This document shows positions 1 to 9,770 of a DNA stretch of 64,000 bases, one piece after another. How positions within the stretch are numbered: position 1 is the stretch's first letter; each line of letters opens with the position of its first letter. The position numbers and the translations under genes were made by a program. The DNA is from Paucibacter sp963740455 (GTDB taxonomy: Bacteria > Pseudomonadota > Gammaproteobacteria > Burkholderiales > Burkholderiaceae_C). Where the stretch lies: assembly GCA_963740455.1 (NCBI GenBank), contig CAVUEF010000007.1:310001-374000 (forward strand). Direction: 5' to 3'. The notes under the pieces were generated by a model. The model searched no databases, was not told the origin of the DNA, and saw nothing but the letters and a program-made list of their open reading frames with translations.

Positions 1-120
1 GCCAAACCCGTGGCGTCCAAGCAGGCGGTGGCCGGCAAGCGCGCTGCGCCTGCCAAGAAGGCCGCCGCGCCCGCCAAGAAAGTGGCTGCAAAGCGACCTG
101 CGCGCAAGACCGCGCGCTGA
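1..120 (+). CDS. C-terminal tail of a Lys/Ala/Pro-rich protein (partial)
   Basis: Frame 1 is open from the window edge to a TGA at 118-120 and encodes about 39 residues made almost only of Ala, Lys, Pro, Arg and Val, with repeated PAKKAA-like units. Such basic tails occur in histone H1-like nucleoid proteins and as C-terminal extensions of nucleic-acid-binding enzymes such as topoisomerase I in Burkholderiales. The body of the protein lies outside the window, so the identity is unknown. The low-complexity tail suggests DNA or RNA binding, which is inference only. Confidence 0.6.
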   Translation, partial: AKPVASKQAVAGKRAAPAKKAAAPAKKVAAKRPARKTAR

Positions 121-135
121 CGCGAAGCCTGGCGG

Positions 136-1623
136 CTACCCCAGATAACGGCCGCGCAGGTGCGCCTTGAAGTGCGCCGGGTTCAGCGTTTCACCGCTGG
201 CGCGTTGCACCAGCTCGGGCGTCTCGAAGCGGCTGGCCTGGCTCCAGATGTTCGCGTTCAGCCAGTCGAACACGCACGTCAACTCACCGCTGGCAATGCG
301 CTGATCCAGCTCCGGCAGCGCGCGGCGCATCGCTGCAAACCACTGTGCTGCGTACATCGCGCCCAGCGTGTAGCAGGGGAAGTAGCCGATCAGGCCGACG
401 CCCCAGTGCACGTCTTGCATGCAGCCGTCCTTGAAATTGCCGCGCGTATCGATGCCGAGCAGCTCCATCATCTTGGCGTCCCACAGCGCCGGGATGTCGT
501 CCACCTCGATCAAGCCTTCGACCAAGGGCCGCTCGATCTCGTAGCGCAGGATCACATGCGCGGGATAAGTCACTTCATCGGCATCAACGCGGATGAAGCC
601 GGGCGCAACGCGCGTCAGCAGGCGCGTCAGATTGTCCGCCTCGAAGGCGGGGCTGGCGCCGATGTGCTTGTTCAGCAGCGGCAGCAACTGCCTGGCAAAC
701 CCGGGGTGACAGCCGAGCTGCATCTCGAAGCTCAGGCTCTGGCTTTCATGCACGCCCATCGAGCGCGCCGTTCCGATCGGCTGACCGAGCCAGTGGCGCG
801 GCAGGTTCTGCTCGTAGCGCGCATGGCCGGTTTCATGCATCGTGCCGGTCATGCTTTGCACGAAGCTGTCCTCGCGGTAGCGCGTCGTCAGGCGCACATC
901 TTCGGGCACACCGCCACAAAACGGGTGCGTGCTCTCGTCCAGGCGTCCGGCCTCGAAATCAAAACCCAGCAGGGTCATCACCTCCAGGCCGAGCGCGCGT
1001 TGCCCCGCCTTCGGGAACGGACCGGTGGGCGCCAGCGTGCGCTCGCCGGCCTGGCGCTCCTGCACCCGGCTGATCAACCCGGGCAACCACTGGCGCAAGT
1101 CGCCGAACACGCGATCGACCTCCAAGCTGCTCATGCCGGGCTCGTAGTTGTCCATCAGCGCGTCGTACAGCGACATGCCCTTCGCGTCGGCAAGGTGGCG
1201 CGCCTCTTCGCGCGTGAGCCGCACCACTTCGCGCAGGTTCTGTGCGTAGCCGCTCCAGTCATTGGCGGGGCGCTGGCTGCGCCAGGCATGTTCGCAGCGC
1301 GACACCGCCAATGACTTGGCCTGCACCAGCGCTTGCGGCAGCGCGTTCGAGGCGCGCCATGCACGCCTCATTTCGCGCAGATTGGCGCGCGCCTCGTCGT
1401 CCAGCGGCTCTTGCTCGGCCTTCGCCAGCAGGGGCGGCAAGGCGCTGTCGGTGCGCAGCTGGTGCAGCACGCCGTCCATTTCGGCCATCGCCAGCGCACG
1501 CGCTTCGCTGCCCTTGGGTGGCATGTTGGCGGCCTGGTCCCAGTCGGCCATCGATTGCAGATGCGACAGTCTGTACAGGCGCTCGTGGCGCTGTTTGAGT
1601 TCGGTGTAGGCGGGAGTTGTCAT
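136..1623 (-). CDS. M32 family metallocarboxypeptidase (carboxypeptidase Taq)
   Basis: A 495-residue cytoplasmic zinc carboxypeptidase that removes C-terminal amino acids from peptides. The M32 zinc signature HETGH with a following ARYEQ is at residues 263-267, the expected place in this roughly 500-residue family. The family-typical C-terminal stretches HVILRYEIER and GYFPCYTLGAMYAAQ are also present. The reading frame is open to 1707, but the ATG at 1621-1623 gives an N-terminus (MTTPAYTEL) that matches the family length, so I chose it. It converges on the truncated Lys-rich gene. No signal peptide is visible. Specificity cannot be read from the sequence. Confidence 0.93.
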   Translation of the reverse strand: MTTPAYTELKQRHERLYRLSHLQSMADWDQAANMPPKGSEARALAMAEMDGVLHQLRTDSALPPLLAKAEQEPLDDEARANLREMRRAWRASNALPQALVQAKSLAVSRCEHAWRSQRPANDWSGYAQNLREVVRLTREEARHLADAKGMSLYDALMDNYEPGMSSLEVDRVFGDLRQWLPGLISRVQERQAGERTLAPTGPFPKAGQRALGLEVMTLLGFDFEAGRLDESTHPFCGGVPEDVRLTTRYREDSFVQSMTGTMHETGHARYEQNLPRHWLGQPIGTARSMGVHESQSLSFEMQLGCHPGFARQLLPLLNKHIGASPAFEADNLTRLLTRVAPGFIRVDADEVTYPAHVILRYEIERPLVEGLIEVDDIPALWDAKMMELLGIDTRGNFKDGCMQDVHWGVGLIGYFPCYTLGAMYAAQWFAAMRRALPELDQRIASGELTCVFDWLNANIWSQASRFETPELVQRASGETLNPAHFKAHLRGRYLG

Positions 1624-1708
1624 GTTGGCGGCAAGGCCCGATGGGGCGGTGAAGTGAATGTGCGTCGCCGATAAGGCGAGGCCGTATTCTCGCCGGCTCT
1701 GGCGCAAC

Positions 1709-2191
1709 TCAGGTCTGAAATTGTCCAGGGAAAACCCACAAGAGATAGGCCGTCATGGTGACATAGCGCAGGAACTTGCCCACCGCCATGAAGGCCAGGC
1801 AAGGCCAGAACGGCAGGCGCAGCCAGCCGGCCACGGCGCACAGCGGGTCGCCCACGACGGGCAACCAGGCGAGCAAGCAGGCCTTGGCGCCGAAACGCTC
1901 GAGCCAGCGCAAGGCGCGCGCTTGTGGAGCGTGGTGCGTGCGGGTCTCATAGAGTCGTTCGGCGCCGTAGCCCATCCACCAGGTCAATGCACCGCCCAGC
2001 GTATTGCCGGCCGTGGCCACCAGCACCGCAGGCCAGAACATGGCCGGGTTCAGCTTGACCAGTCCGAACACCGCCGGCTCCGACCCCAGCGGCAGCAAAG
2101 TGGCGCTGATGAAGGAAACGACGAAAAGCGTGCTGAGTCCGAATTTCGGCAGCGCCAGCGCCGCCAGCAAAGAATGAAGCCAGACTTCCAT
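1709..2191 (-). CDS. YqaA/DedA-like inner-membrane protein
   Basis: A 160-residue hydrophobic protein of the SNARE-associated / VTT (DedA-like) superfamily, closest in style to the short YqaA branch. It has an N-terminal helix, a re-entrant SATLLPLGSEP segment followed by a membrane helix with AGNTLGGALTWWMG, a soluble stretch with ERFGAKA, and a C-terminal pair of helices with WLPVVGDPLCAVAGWLR. These motifs are typical of the family, whose members are implicated in lipid or polyprenyl-phosphate handling and envelope homeostasis. The exact substrate is unknown. It is divergent from dusB, with 75 bp between the two starts. Confidence 0.8.
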   Translation of the reverse strand: MEVWLHSLLAALALPKFGLSTLFVVSFISATLLPLGSEPAVFGLVKLNPAMFWPAVLVATAGNTLGGALTWWMGYGAERLYETRTHHAPQARALRWLERFGAKACLLAWLPVVGDPLCAVAGWLRLPFWPCLAFMAVGKFLRYVTMTAYLLWVFPGQFQT

Positions 2192-2266
2192 GGGAGCGCA
2201 TTATCCTCAGCCCGGCGTCAGCAAAGCGCCCTATACTTTGCCTCCTTTTTAGGCAGTCCCCATCCC

Positions 2267-3328
2267 ATGCACATCGGCCCGTACGAACTGACAAACCCAT
2301 TGTTTGTCGCCCCGATGGCAGGCGTCACGGACCGGCCGTTTCGCCAACTCTGCCGGCGCCTGGGTGCGGGCTACGCGGTGAGCGAAATGGTGACTTCGCG
2401 CAAGGAGCTGTGGAGCAGCCTGAAGACCTCGCGCCGCGCCAATCACGACGGCGAGCCCGGACCGATTGCGGTGCAGATTGCCGGCACCGACGCCGCCATG
2501 ATGGCCGAGGCGGCCAGCCACAACATCGAGCGCGGCGCGCAAATCATCGACATCAATATGGGCTGCCCGGCCAAGAAGGTGTGCAACAAGTGGGCGGGAT
2601 CCGCCCTGATGCAAGACGAGGCGCTGGCATTGCGCATCATCGACGCCGTGGTGGCCGTAAGCCACCCGCATGGCGTGCCGGTGACGCTGAAAATGCGAAC
2701 CGGTTGGTGCCACGAGGAGCGCAATGCCCTGGCCATCGCCCTGGCCGCGCAGAACGCCGGCGTGGCCATGGTGACGGTGCACGGTCGCACCCGCGAGCAA
2801 GGCTACAAAGGCCTGGCCGAATACGACACGATTGCCGCGGTGAAGGCGGCATTGCAGATTCCGGTGGTGGCCAATGGCGACATCGATACGCCTGAGAAGG
2901 CGCGCGCGGTGCTGGCGCGCACTGGCACCGACGCCGTCATGATCGGCCGCGCCGCGCAGGGCCGGCCCTGGATATTTCGCGAGGTCGCTCACTTTCTGCG
3001 CACCGGCGAACACCTGCCCGCGCCCGAGGTGATGCAGGTGCGCGCCTGGCTGCTCGAACATCTGGACGATCACTACAGTCTGTACGGCGAACGCGCCGGC
3101 ACGCGCACGGCGCGCAAGCATATCGGCTGGGCGGTGCGCGCCCTGCCCGGTGGTGAAACCTTTCGCAGCCACATGAACGGTCTCGAAACCAGCGCCAGCC
3201 AGCAGCGCGCCGTGGCCGAATGGTTTGCCGCCTTGGCGCAGCGCTTCGAACGCTTGCCGCTTTACGAGCATGGCCTCGAAGCGGCCAATGAATCTCTTGC
3301 CGAAGAGCCCGCTGCCTTGCTGGCCTGA
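2267..3328 (+). CDS. dusB: tRNA-dihydrouridine synthase B
   Basis: A 353-residue FMN enzyme that reduces specific uridines in the tRNA D-loop. The N-terminus carries the TIM-barrel signature APMAGVTDRPFRQLC. The catalytic cysteine sits in NMGCPAKKVCNKWAGSALM, followed by KMRTGW, TVHGRTREQGYKG, ANGDI and MIGRAAQGRPWIF. The frame is open upstream to 1658, but the ATG at 2267 starts exactly at the conserved MHIGPYELTNP. The fis gene follows after 58 bp, the classical dusB-fis operon of proteobacteria. Confidence 0.97.
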   Translation: MHIGPYELTNPLFVAPMAGVTDRPFRQLCRRLGAGYAVSEMVTSRKELWSSLKTSRRANHDGEPGPIAVQIAGTDAAMMAEAASHNIERGAQIIDINMGCPAKKVCNKWAGSALMQDEALALRIIDAVVAVSHPHGVPVTLKMRTGWCHEERNALAIALAAQNAGVAMVTVHGRTREQGYKGLAEYDTIAAVKAALQIPVVANGDIDTPEKARAVLARTGTDAVMIGRAAQGRPWIFREVAHFLRTGEHLPAPEVMQVRAWLLEHLDDHYSLYGERAGTRTARKHIGWAVRALPGGETFRSHMNGLETSASQQRAVAEWFAALAQRFERLPLYEHGLEAANESLAEEPAALLA

Positions 3329-3386
3329 GCCACTCTGCCGCGCACATTCCGAACCCTTTCGTCAACATTCACACAGGAGCCGCAAC

Positions 3387-3653
3387 GTGGTGACCGTCCG
3401 CAAGAACAGAGTTGGCAAGAAGCACATCGAAGAGTGCGTGCGAGAAGACCTCGAGGCTTACTTCACCGACCTCGGGGGCGCCGAGCCTCATTCGATGCAC
3501 GCCATGCTGATGAGCGTGGTCGAGAAGCCCTTGCTCGAAGTGGTGATGAAGCACGCCGCCCACAACCAGAGCAAGGCCGCCGATTGGCTGGGCATCAACC
3601 GCAACACGCTGCGCAGAAAACTGCAGGAGCACGGCCTGCTTGGCCAGCCCTGA
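3387..3653 (+). CDS. fis: Fis family DNA-binding nucleoid regulator (GTG start)
   Basis: An 88-residue protein with a C-terminal helix-turn-helix typical of Fis (NQSKAADWLGINRNTLRRKLQEHGL) and an N-terminal dimerisation part. Fis bends DNA and controls rRNA, recombination and growth-phase genes. No ATG is available. GTG at 3387 (or the next codon, GTG 3390) is preceded by AGGAG at 3375-3379, a good ribosome-binding site. It is the second gene of dusB-fis, and purH follows after 28 bp, so the three may be co-transcribed. Confidence 0.93.
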   Translation: MVTVRKNRVGKKHIEECVREDLEAYFTDLGGAEPHSMHAMLMSVVEKPLLEVVMKHAAHNQSKAADWLGINRNTLRRKLQEHGLLGQP

Positions 3654-3681
3654 ACCCGAATTCAAACTCTGTAAGCCCACC

Positions 3682-5256
<1,575 letters not shown>

Positions 5257-5304
5257 GAAGCGACCGCGCGCAGGCCTGCGCACTGCGCGACGCGCTTCGA
5301 AGGA

Positions 5305-5326
5305 CTGAGCGCCTGCAAGCGCTCAG
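5305..5326. other. Perfect 8-bp stem-loop downstream of purH
   Basis: CTGAGCGC and GCGCTCAG flank a six-base loop about 50 bp after the purH stop. There is no T-tract, so a classic intrinsic terminator is not supported. It may stabilise the mRNA end or be part of a GC-rich intergenic repeat. The remaining bases between 5257 and 5444 contain no convincing gene. Confidence 0.4.
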
Positions 5327-5444
5327 GCTGAGGGCAGCACCGAACGCAGTGCCCGCGACGCGCGTGATGCCCCTCTAAGGGACGCCACGCTTGGCGCGGC
5401 GCGCTGAACGGGTTAGCCTCGGGACCAACCTAAACGGAGATGCG

Positions 5445-6853
5445 ATGCAAGTGTCGATCCAGGAACGATTGCACGTGTTGCTCGAGATGCAGCGCGCGGC
5501 CTTCCATGCCGAGCGCATGCCCAGTCTTGCCGTGCGCCGCGACCGCGTGCAGCGCGTGCTGACCATGACGGCCAAGTACGCAGACGACATCACCAGCGCG
5601 ATCTCGCACGACTTCGGCCATCGCGCCGCGCAAGAAAGCCAGTTGGCTGACATCTTCACGGTCGAGTCGGCGGCCCGGCATACGCTGCGCCATCTGCGCC
5701 GCTGGATGAAGCCGCGCCGCATGCCCACGGCACTGCATTTCTGGCCGGCGCGCAACGAGTTGCTGCGCCAGCCGCTGGGCGTGGTGGGCGTGATATCGCC
5801 CTGGAACTACCCCTACAGCATGGCGCTGATTCCAGCCGTCGCCGCGCTCGCCGCAGGCAACCGCGTGCTGATCAAGCCTTCCGAGCTGACGCCGCAGACC
5901 GCCGCGCTGATGGCACGCATGGTGACGAGTTCTTCGCGCCCGACGAGTTGCAGGTCGTCACAGGCGACACCGAGGTCGGCCGGGCCTTCGCGCAACTGCA
6001 CTTCGACCACTTGTTCTTCACCGGCTCCACTGCGGTCGGGCGGCTTGTCGCACAGGCCGCCGCGCAACACCTGACCCCGGTGACGCTGGAGCTCGGCGGC
6101 AAGTCTCCCGCGTTGCTCGACCGCAGCTGCAATCTGCAATTGACCGCCGAGCGGCTGGCGTTCGGCAAGCTGCTCAATGCCGGGCAGACCTGCGTCGCCC
6201 CCGACTATGTGCTGGCGCCCAAGGAATTGGTCGAGCCGCTGGTTCGGGCCTTGCAGACCGCGATGCGCCGCATGTATCCGCATCTGCAAGCCAACCCCGA
6301 CTACACCAGCATCGCCACACCACGCCACCATGCGCGCCTGCAATCGCTGCTTGATGACGCACGCGCACGCGGCGCACACGTCATCGCAACGCATGACGAA
6401 GTCATGAGCTCGCGCAAGCTCGCTCCGCATCTGCTGCTCGACGTGAACGACGAGATGGCGGTGATGCGCGAGGAGATCTTCGGCCCGCTCCTGCCCATCA
6501 TGGCCTATGAGCACGTCGACGAGGCGCTGGACTACATCAACCGCCATGACAAGCCGCTGGCGCTGTACTGGTTCGGCAGCGACGCTGCGGCGCGTCGGCG
6601 CGTGCTCGAGCAAACGCAGGCTGGCGGCGTCACGGTCAATGATTGCATCTGGCATCTGGGCCAGGAAGACCAGCCGTTTGGCGGCGTCGGCGCCAGCGGC
6701 ATGGGTGCCTATCACGGCGAATGGGGATTTCGCAGCTTCAGCAAGGAAAAGCCCGTCTTCCATCAGTCCCGCTGGGCCGGCACCAAGCTCTTCTACCCGC
6801 CGTATGGCAAGACCTTTGAATACTTGCTGGGCCTGCTGAAGAAGATCCTGTGA
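5445..6853 (+). pseudogene. Coniferyl-aldehyde dehydrogenase-type ALDH, frameshifted
   Basis: NAD(P)-dependent aldehyde dehydrogenase of the CalB type, which oxidises aldehydes to acids. The first frame starts at ATG 5445 and runs through GVISPWNYPYSMALIPAVAAL and KPSELTPQTAALMARMV. The homologous sequence then continues one base earlier in another frame (DEFFAPDELQVVTGDTEVG), so one base appears missing at about 5922-5924. The second part has LELGGKSPALL with the catalytic Glu and NAGQTCVAPDYVL with the catalytic Cys. Restoring one base gives 469 residues, the normal family length. It overlaps the next gene by four bases. The call is either a recent pseudogene or a sequencing indel. I favour the latter because similar lesions occur in essential genes here. 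Confidence 0.85.
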
Positions 6854-7358
6854 AGCGCCGTCGCCTGCTCAAGCTCGGTCTGGGTGCCGCGGTGCTGCTG
6901 GGGCTTGCCGGCGGCGGGGCGGCGCTGCTGCAACCCGGTTGGGTGGACGGCAAGATGAGCCCGGGTGCGCGCCGGGTGATGTGGGCCGTCGCACTGGCCG
7001 TGCTCGATGGCAGCCTGCCCGCCAACGCGCCGACCTGGACGCCGCGCTGCGCCTGCAGCTCGATCAGGTCGATGAGGCGATTGCCAAGTTTCCGCCCGCC
7101 GTGCGCGACGAACTGTCGCAATTGTTCGCCTTGCTGAGCAGCGCGCCCGGACGCTGGGGCCTGGCCATGTTGCAAACCGAATGGGATAGCGCCAGCCTGG
7201 CCGAGTTGAACCAATCTTTGCAGGCGATGCGTTTCTCGACGCTTGCCCTGCGTCAACAGACCTATCACGCGCTGCGCGATCTGAACTACGCGGTGTACTT
7301 CGCCGAGCCCCGGCATTGGGTGCAGATCGGCTATCCCGGACCCAAGGACCTTGGATGA
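6850..7358 (+). pseudogene. Small Tat/export-signal subunit preceding GMC oxidoreductase, frameshifted
   Basis: Starts at GTG 6850 inside the stop of the ALDH gene. The N-terminus is MKRRRLLKLGLGAAVLLGL, an arginine-rich leader with one hydrophobic helix that resembles a twin-arginine or anchor signal, though the RR motif is not canonical. The frame reads to LDGSLPANAP at about 7030, then continues in another frame as ADLDAALRLQLDQVDEAIAKFPPAV through LRDLNYAVYFAEPRHWVQIGYPG. One missing base near 7027-7031 explains this and restores 169 residues. It looks like a gluconate-dehydrogenase-subunit-3-like partner of the GMC enzyme that follows with ATGA overlap. Function is inferred from context. 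Confidence 0.7.
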
Positions 7359-8966
7359 GCGCGATTCCCGACCCCATCAAGGAGGGCCTGGCGCGCGGCT
7401 GGAAGGTGCTGGGCGGCGAGCATGGCCGTCTGCCGCCCTCGCTGGAATGCGATGTCGCCATCATCGGCAGCGGCGCCGGCGCGGGCATCACGGCCGAGTT
7501 GCTCGCCAAGGCCGGCTTGAAGCTGATCATCATCGAAGAGGGCCCGCTCAGGTCCAGCGCGGACTTTCACCAGCTCGAGAGCGAGGCCTATCCGGCGCTC
7601 TACCAGGAAAGCGCGGCGCGCAAGACCGCCGACAAGGCGATGACCGTATTGCAGGGACGCTGCGTGGGCGGCTCGACCACGGTCAACTGGGCCAGCTCGT
7701 TTCGCACGCCGGCCGATACCTTGAAGTTCTGGGCCGATCGCTTCGGGCTCGTCGAATTGAACGAGGCCGCGATGGCACCCTGGTTCGAACAGGTCGAGCG
7801 CCGCCTCGGCATCAGCCCATGGCTGGTGGAACCCAACGCCAACAATCTGGCTTTGCGCCATGGCGCTGTCAAGCTCGGTGCTCGAGGCGCCCACCCTGCA
7901 GCGCAATGTCAAGGGCTGCTGGAACCTCGGATCGTGCGGCATGGGTTGCCCGACGAATGCCAAGCAATCGATGCTGGTGACCACGCTCCCTGCCGCACTC
8001 GACCTGGGTGCGACGCTGCTGGTGCAGACGCGCGCTGAAGCGTTCGAGTTCAGCGGCGCCGAGTGCAAGGCCTTGGTCTGTCAGCCCGTCAGCCTCAACG
8101 GCTCGCCGGCCGGCGCACCGCTTCGCATCAAGGCCAAGCACTATGTGGTGGCGGGTGGCGCCATCAACTCTCCCGCCTTGCTGATGCGCTCGACGGCTCC
8201 TGACCCGCATGGCCTGCTGGGCAAGCGCACTTTCCTGCACCCGACGCTGATCTCCTCAGCGCTGTTCGAGCAGCGCATCGAGGGCTGGAACGGCGCGCCG
8301 CAAAGCATTTACTCCGACCACTATCTGCATCTGGCGCCGCTGGACGGACCGATGGGCTACAAGCTGGAGTCGGCGCCGCTGCACCCCGTCATCATGGCCT
8401 CGACGCTGGTCGGCCATGGCCGCGAACAGGCCGCGGCGCTCAAGCAATTTCCGCACTCGCAAGTCTTGCTCGCCTTGCTGCGCGACGGCTTCAACGAACA
8501 GTCGGTGGGCGGCTCGGTCGGGCTCAAGCGCGACGGCAGCGCGGTGCTCGACTACGCGCTGAACGACTTTGTGATGGACGGCGCCCGGCGCGCCTTTCTG
8601 AGCATGGCCGAGTTGCAATTCGCCGCCGGCGCGAAAAGCGTGACGCCCTTGCACGAACGCGCGCCCGCATTCAGGAGCTGGCGCGAAGCCCGGGACGGCA
8701 TTCTCGCCCTGCCGCTCGAACCCCTGCTGACACGCGTCGTGAGCGCGCATGTGATGGGCGGCTGCGCGATGGCCGCCGACGCCTCGCGCGGCGTGGTGCG
8801 GCCCGATGGCCGGCATTGGCAGATCGGCAATCTGTCGGTGATCGACGGCTCGCTGTTCCCCACCAGCATTGGCGCCAATCCGCAGGTCTCGGTGTATGGG
8901 CAAGCGAATCGCCTCGCCACCGGACTGGCCAGGCAGCTGACCGGCAAGAACGTGCAACTCGCGTGA
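7355..8966 (+). pseudogene. GMC family FAD-dependent oxidoreductase, frameshifted
   Basis: Flavoprotein alcohol oxidoreductase of the glucose-methanol-choline family. ATG 7355 overlaps the previous stop. The N-terminal FAD site is DVAIIGSGAGAGITAELLAKAG, followed by GRCVGGSTTVNWASSFRTP. The frame changes by one extra base between about 7880 and 7893, after which NVKGCWNLGSCGMGCPTNAKQSM and the C-terminal MGGCAMAADASRGVV and SLFPTSIGANPQVSVYGQANRLA read correctly. Removing one base gives 536 residues. With the upstream ALDH it would form an alcohol-to-acid oxidation module. The physiological alcohol is unknown. Confidence 0.85.
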
Positions 8967-9194
8967 CATGAATCCCCCCCGAAGCGCCTGCGGCGCTCCC
9001 CCCAGGGGGCGCCGCCAGTGGCCCGGCGGAGCCGGCTCCACGGCGTCCGCTTGGCTGCTTTCGGTTCATACGGGGGTCGCGCCAAGCGCGGTGGAGTAAC
9101 TGAGATGGGCGACGCGGGCGCGCCGTCAAAGCCCGCTACCATGCAAGCATGAATCAAAGCCCTTGCCTCGCTGACCACTTTGGAGGCCCGCATC
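8967..9194. repeat. GC-rich intergenic sequence resembling a Comamonadaceae interspersed repeat
   Basis: Between the GMC gene and ruvC, a C-rich run (CCCCCCGAAGCGCC) and a CCCCCAGGGGGCGCC palindrome are followed by GC-rich sequence with GGCGGAGCCGGCTCC. From memory this style of sequence recurs between genes in Comamonadaceae, which I cannot verify here. No protein-coding signal is visible. The last 20 bases hold the ruvC ribosome-binding site GGAGG at 9182-9186. Confidence 0.4.
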
Positions 9195-9746
9195 GTGCTG
9201 CGCATTCTCGGTATTGATCCGGGCTTGCAGACAACAGGCTTTGGCGTGATCGACGCGGACGGGCCGCGGTTGAGCTATGTGGCCAGCGGCACGATACGCA
9301 CCAACGCGGTCGCGAGCGGTCAACTGCCGCAGCGCTTGAAGATCATTTTCGACGGCGTGCGCGAAGTTGTGGCGCGCTACCAGCCGCAATCAGCGGCCGT
9401 GGAAATCGTGTTCGTGAACGTGAATCCGCAATCGACTTTGCTGCTGGGCCAGGCGCGCGGTGCGGCGCTCACCGGCCTGGTCTCATGCGATCTGGACGTG
9501 GCCGAATACACGGCGCTGCAAATGAAGAAGTCGGTGGTCGGGCACGGCAAGGCGCATAAGTCGCAAGTGCAACTGATGGTGCAACGCCTGCTCGCGCTGC
9601 CGGGCCTGCCCGGCACCGACGCGGCCGACGCGCTGGGGATGGCCATCACGCATGCCCATGCCGGCGCCTCGTTCGCCGCCATGGCCAAAGCCACCACCTT
9701 GACGCGGCGCACGCACGCGCAGTTTGGCGGCGGCCGCACTTACTGA
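9195..9746 (+). CDS. ruvC: Crossover junction endodeoxyribonuclease RuvC
   Basis: A 183-residue Holliday-junction resolvase that acts with RuvAB in homologous recombination. The first catalytic aspartate lies in RILGIDPGLQTTGFGV, the second acidic residue in AAVEIVFVNVNPQSTLLLGQARG, and the C-terminal acidic residues in GTDAADALGMAITHAH. I chose GTG 9195 because GGAGG lies 8 bases upstream and the protein then begins at the conserved core. The frame is open to 9180. It converges with the CbcL-like gene and shows no link to the electron-transfer island. Confidence 0.95.
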   Translation: MLRILGIDPGLQTTGFGVIDADGPRLSYVASGTIRTNAVASGQLPQRLKIIFDGVREVVARYQPQSAAVEIVFVNVNPQSTLLLGQARGAALTGLVSCDLDVAEYTALQMKKSVVGHGKAHKSQVQLMVQRLLALPGLPGTDAADALGMAITHAHAGASFAAMAKATTLTRRTHAQFGGGRTY

Positions 9747-9770
9747 GGTTTGCCGCCGCGCCTTGCGGCC

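Noticed and set aside
5921..5929. Two frameshift sites (ALDH and pyrC) share the 9-mer GGTGACGAG, suggesting a motif-specific sequencing error or a programmed slip site.
   Set aside because: The same 9-mer (either strand) is read without a shift at 4399-4407 (purH), 31647-31655 (ddl) and 33270-33278 (murC), so it is not sufficient to cause a shift and two cases are too few.
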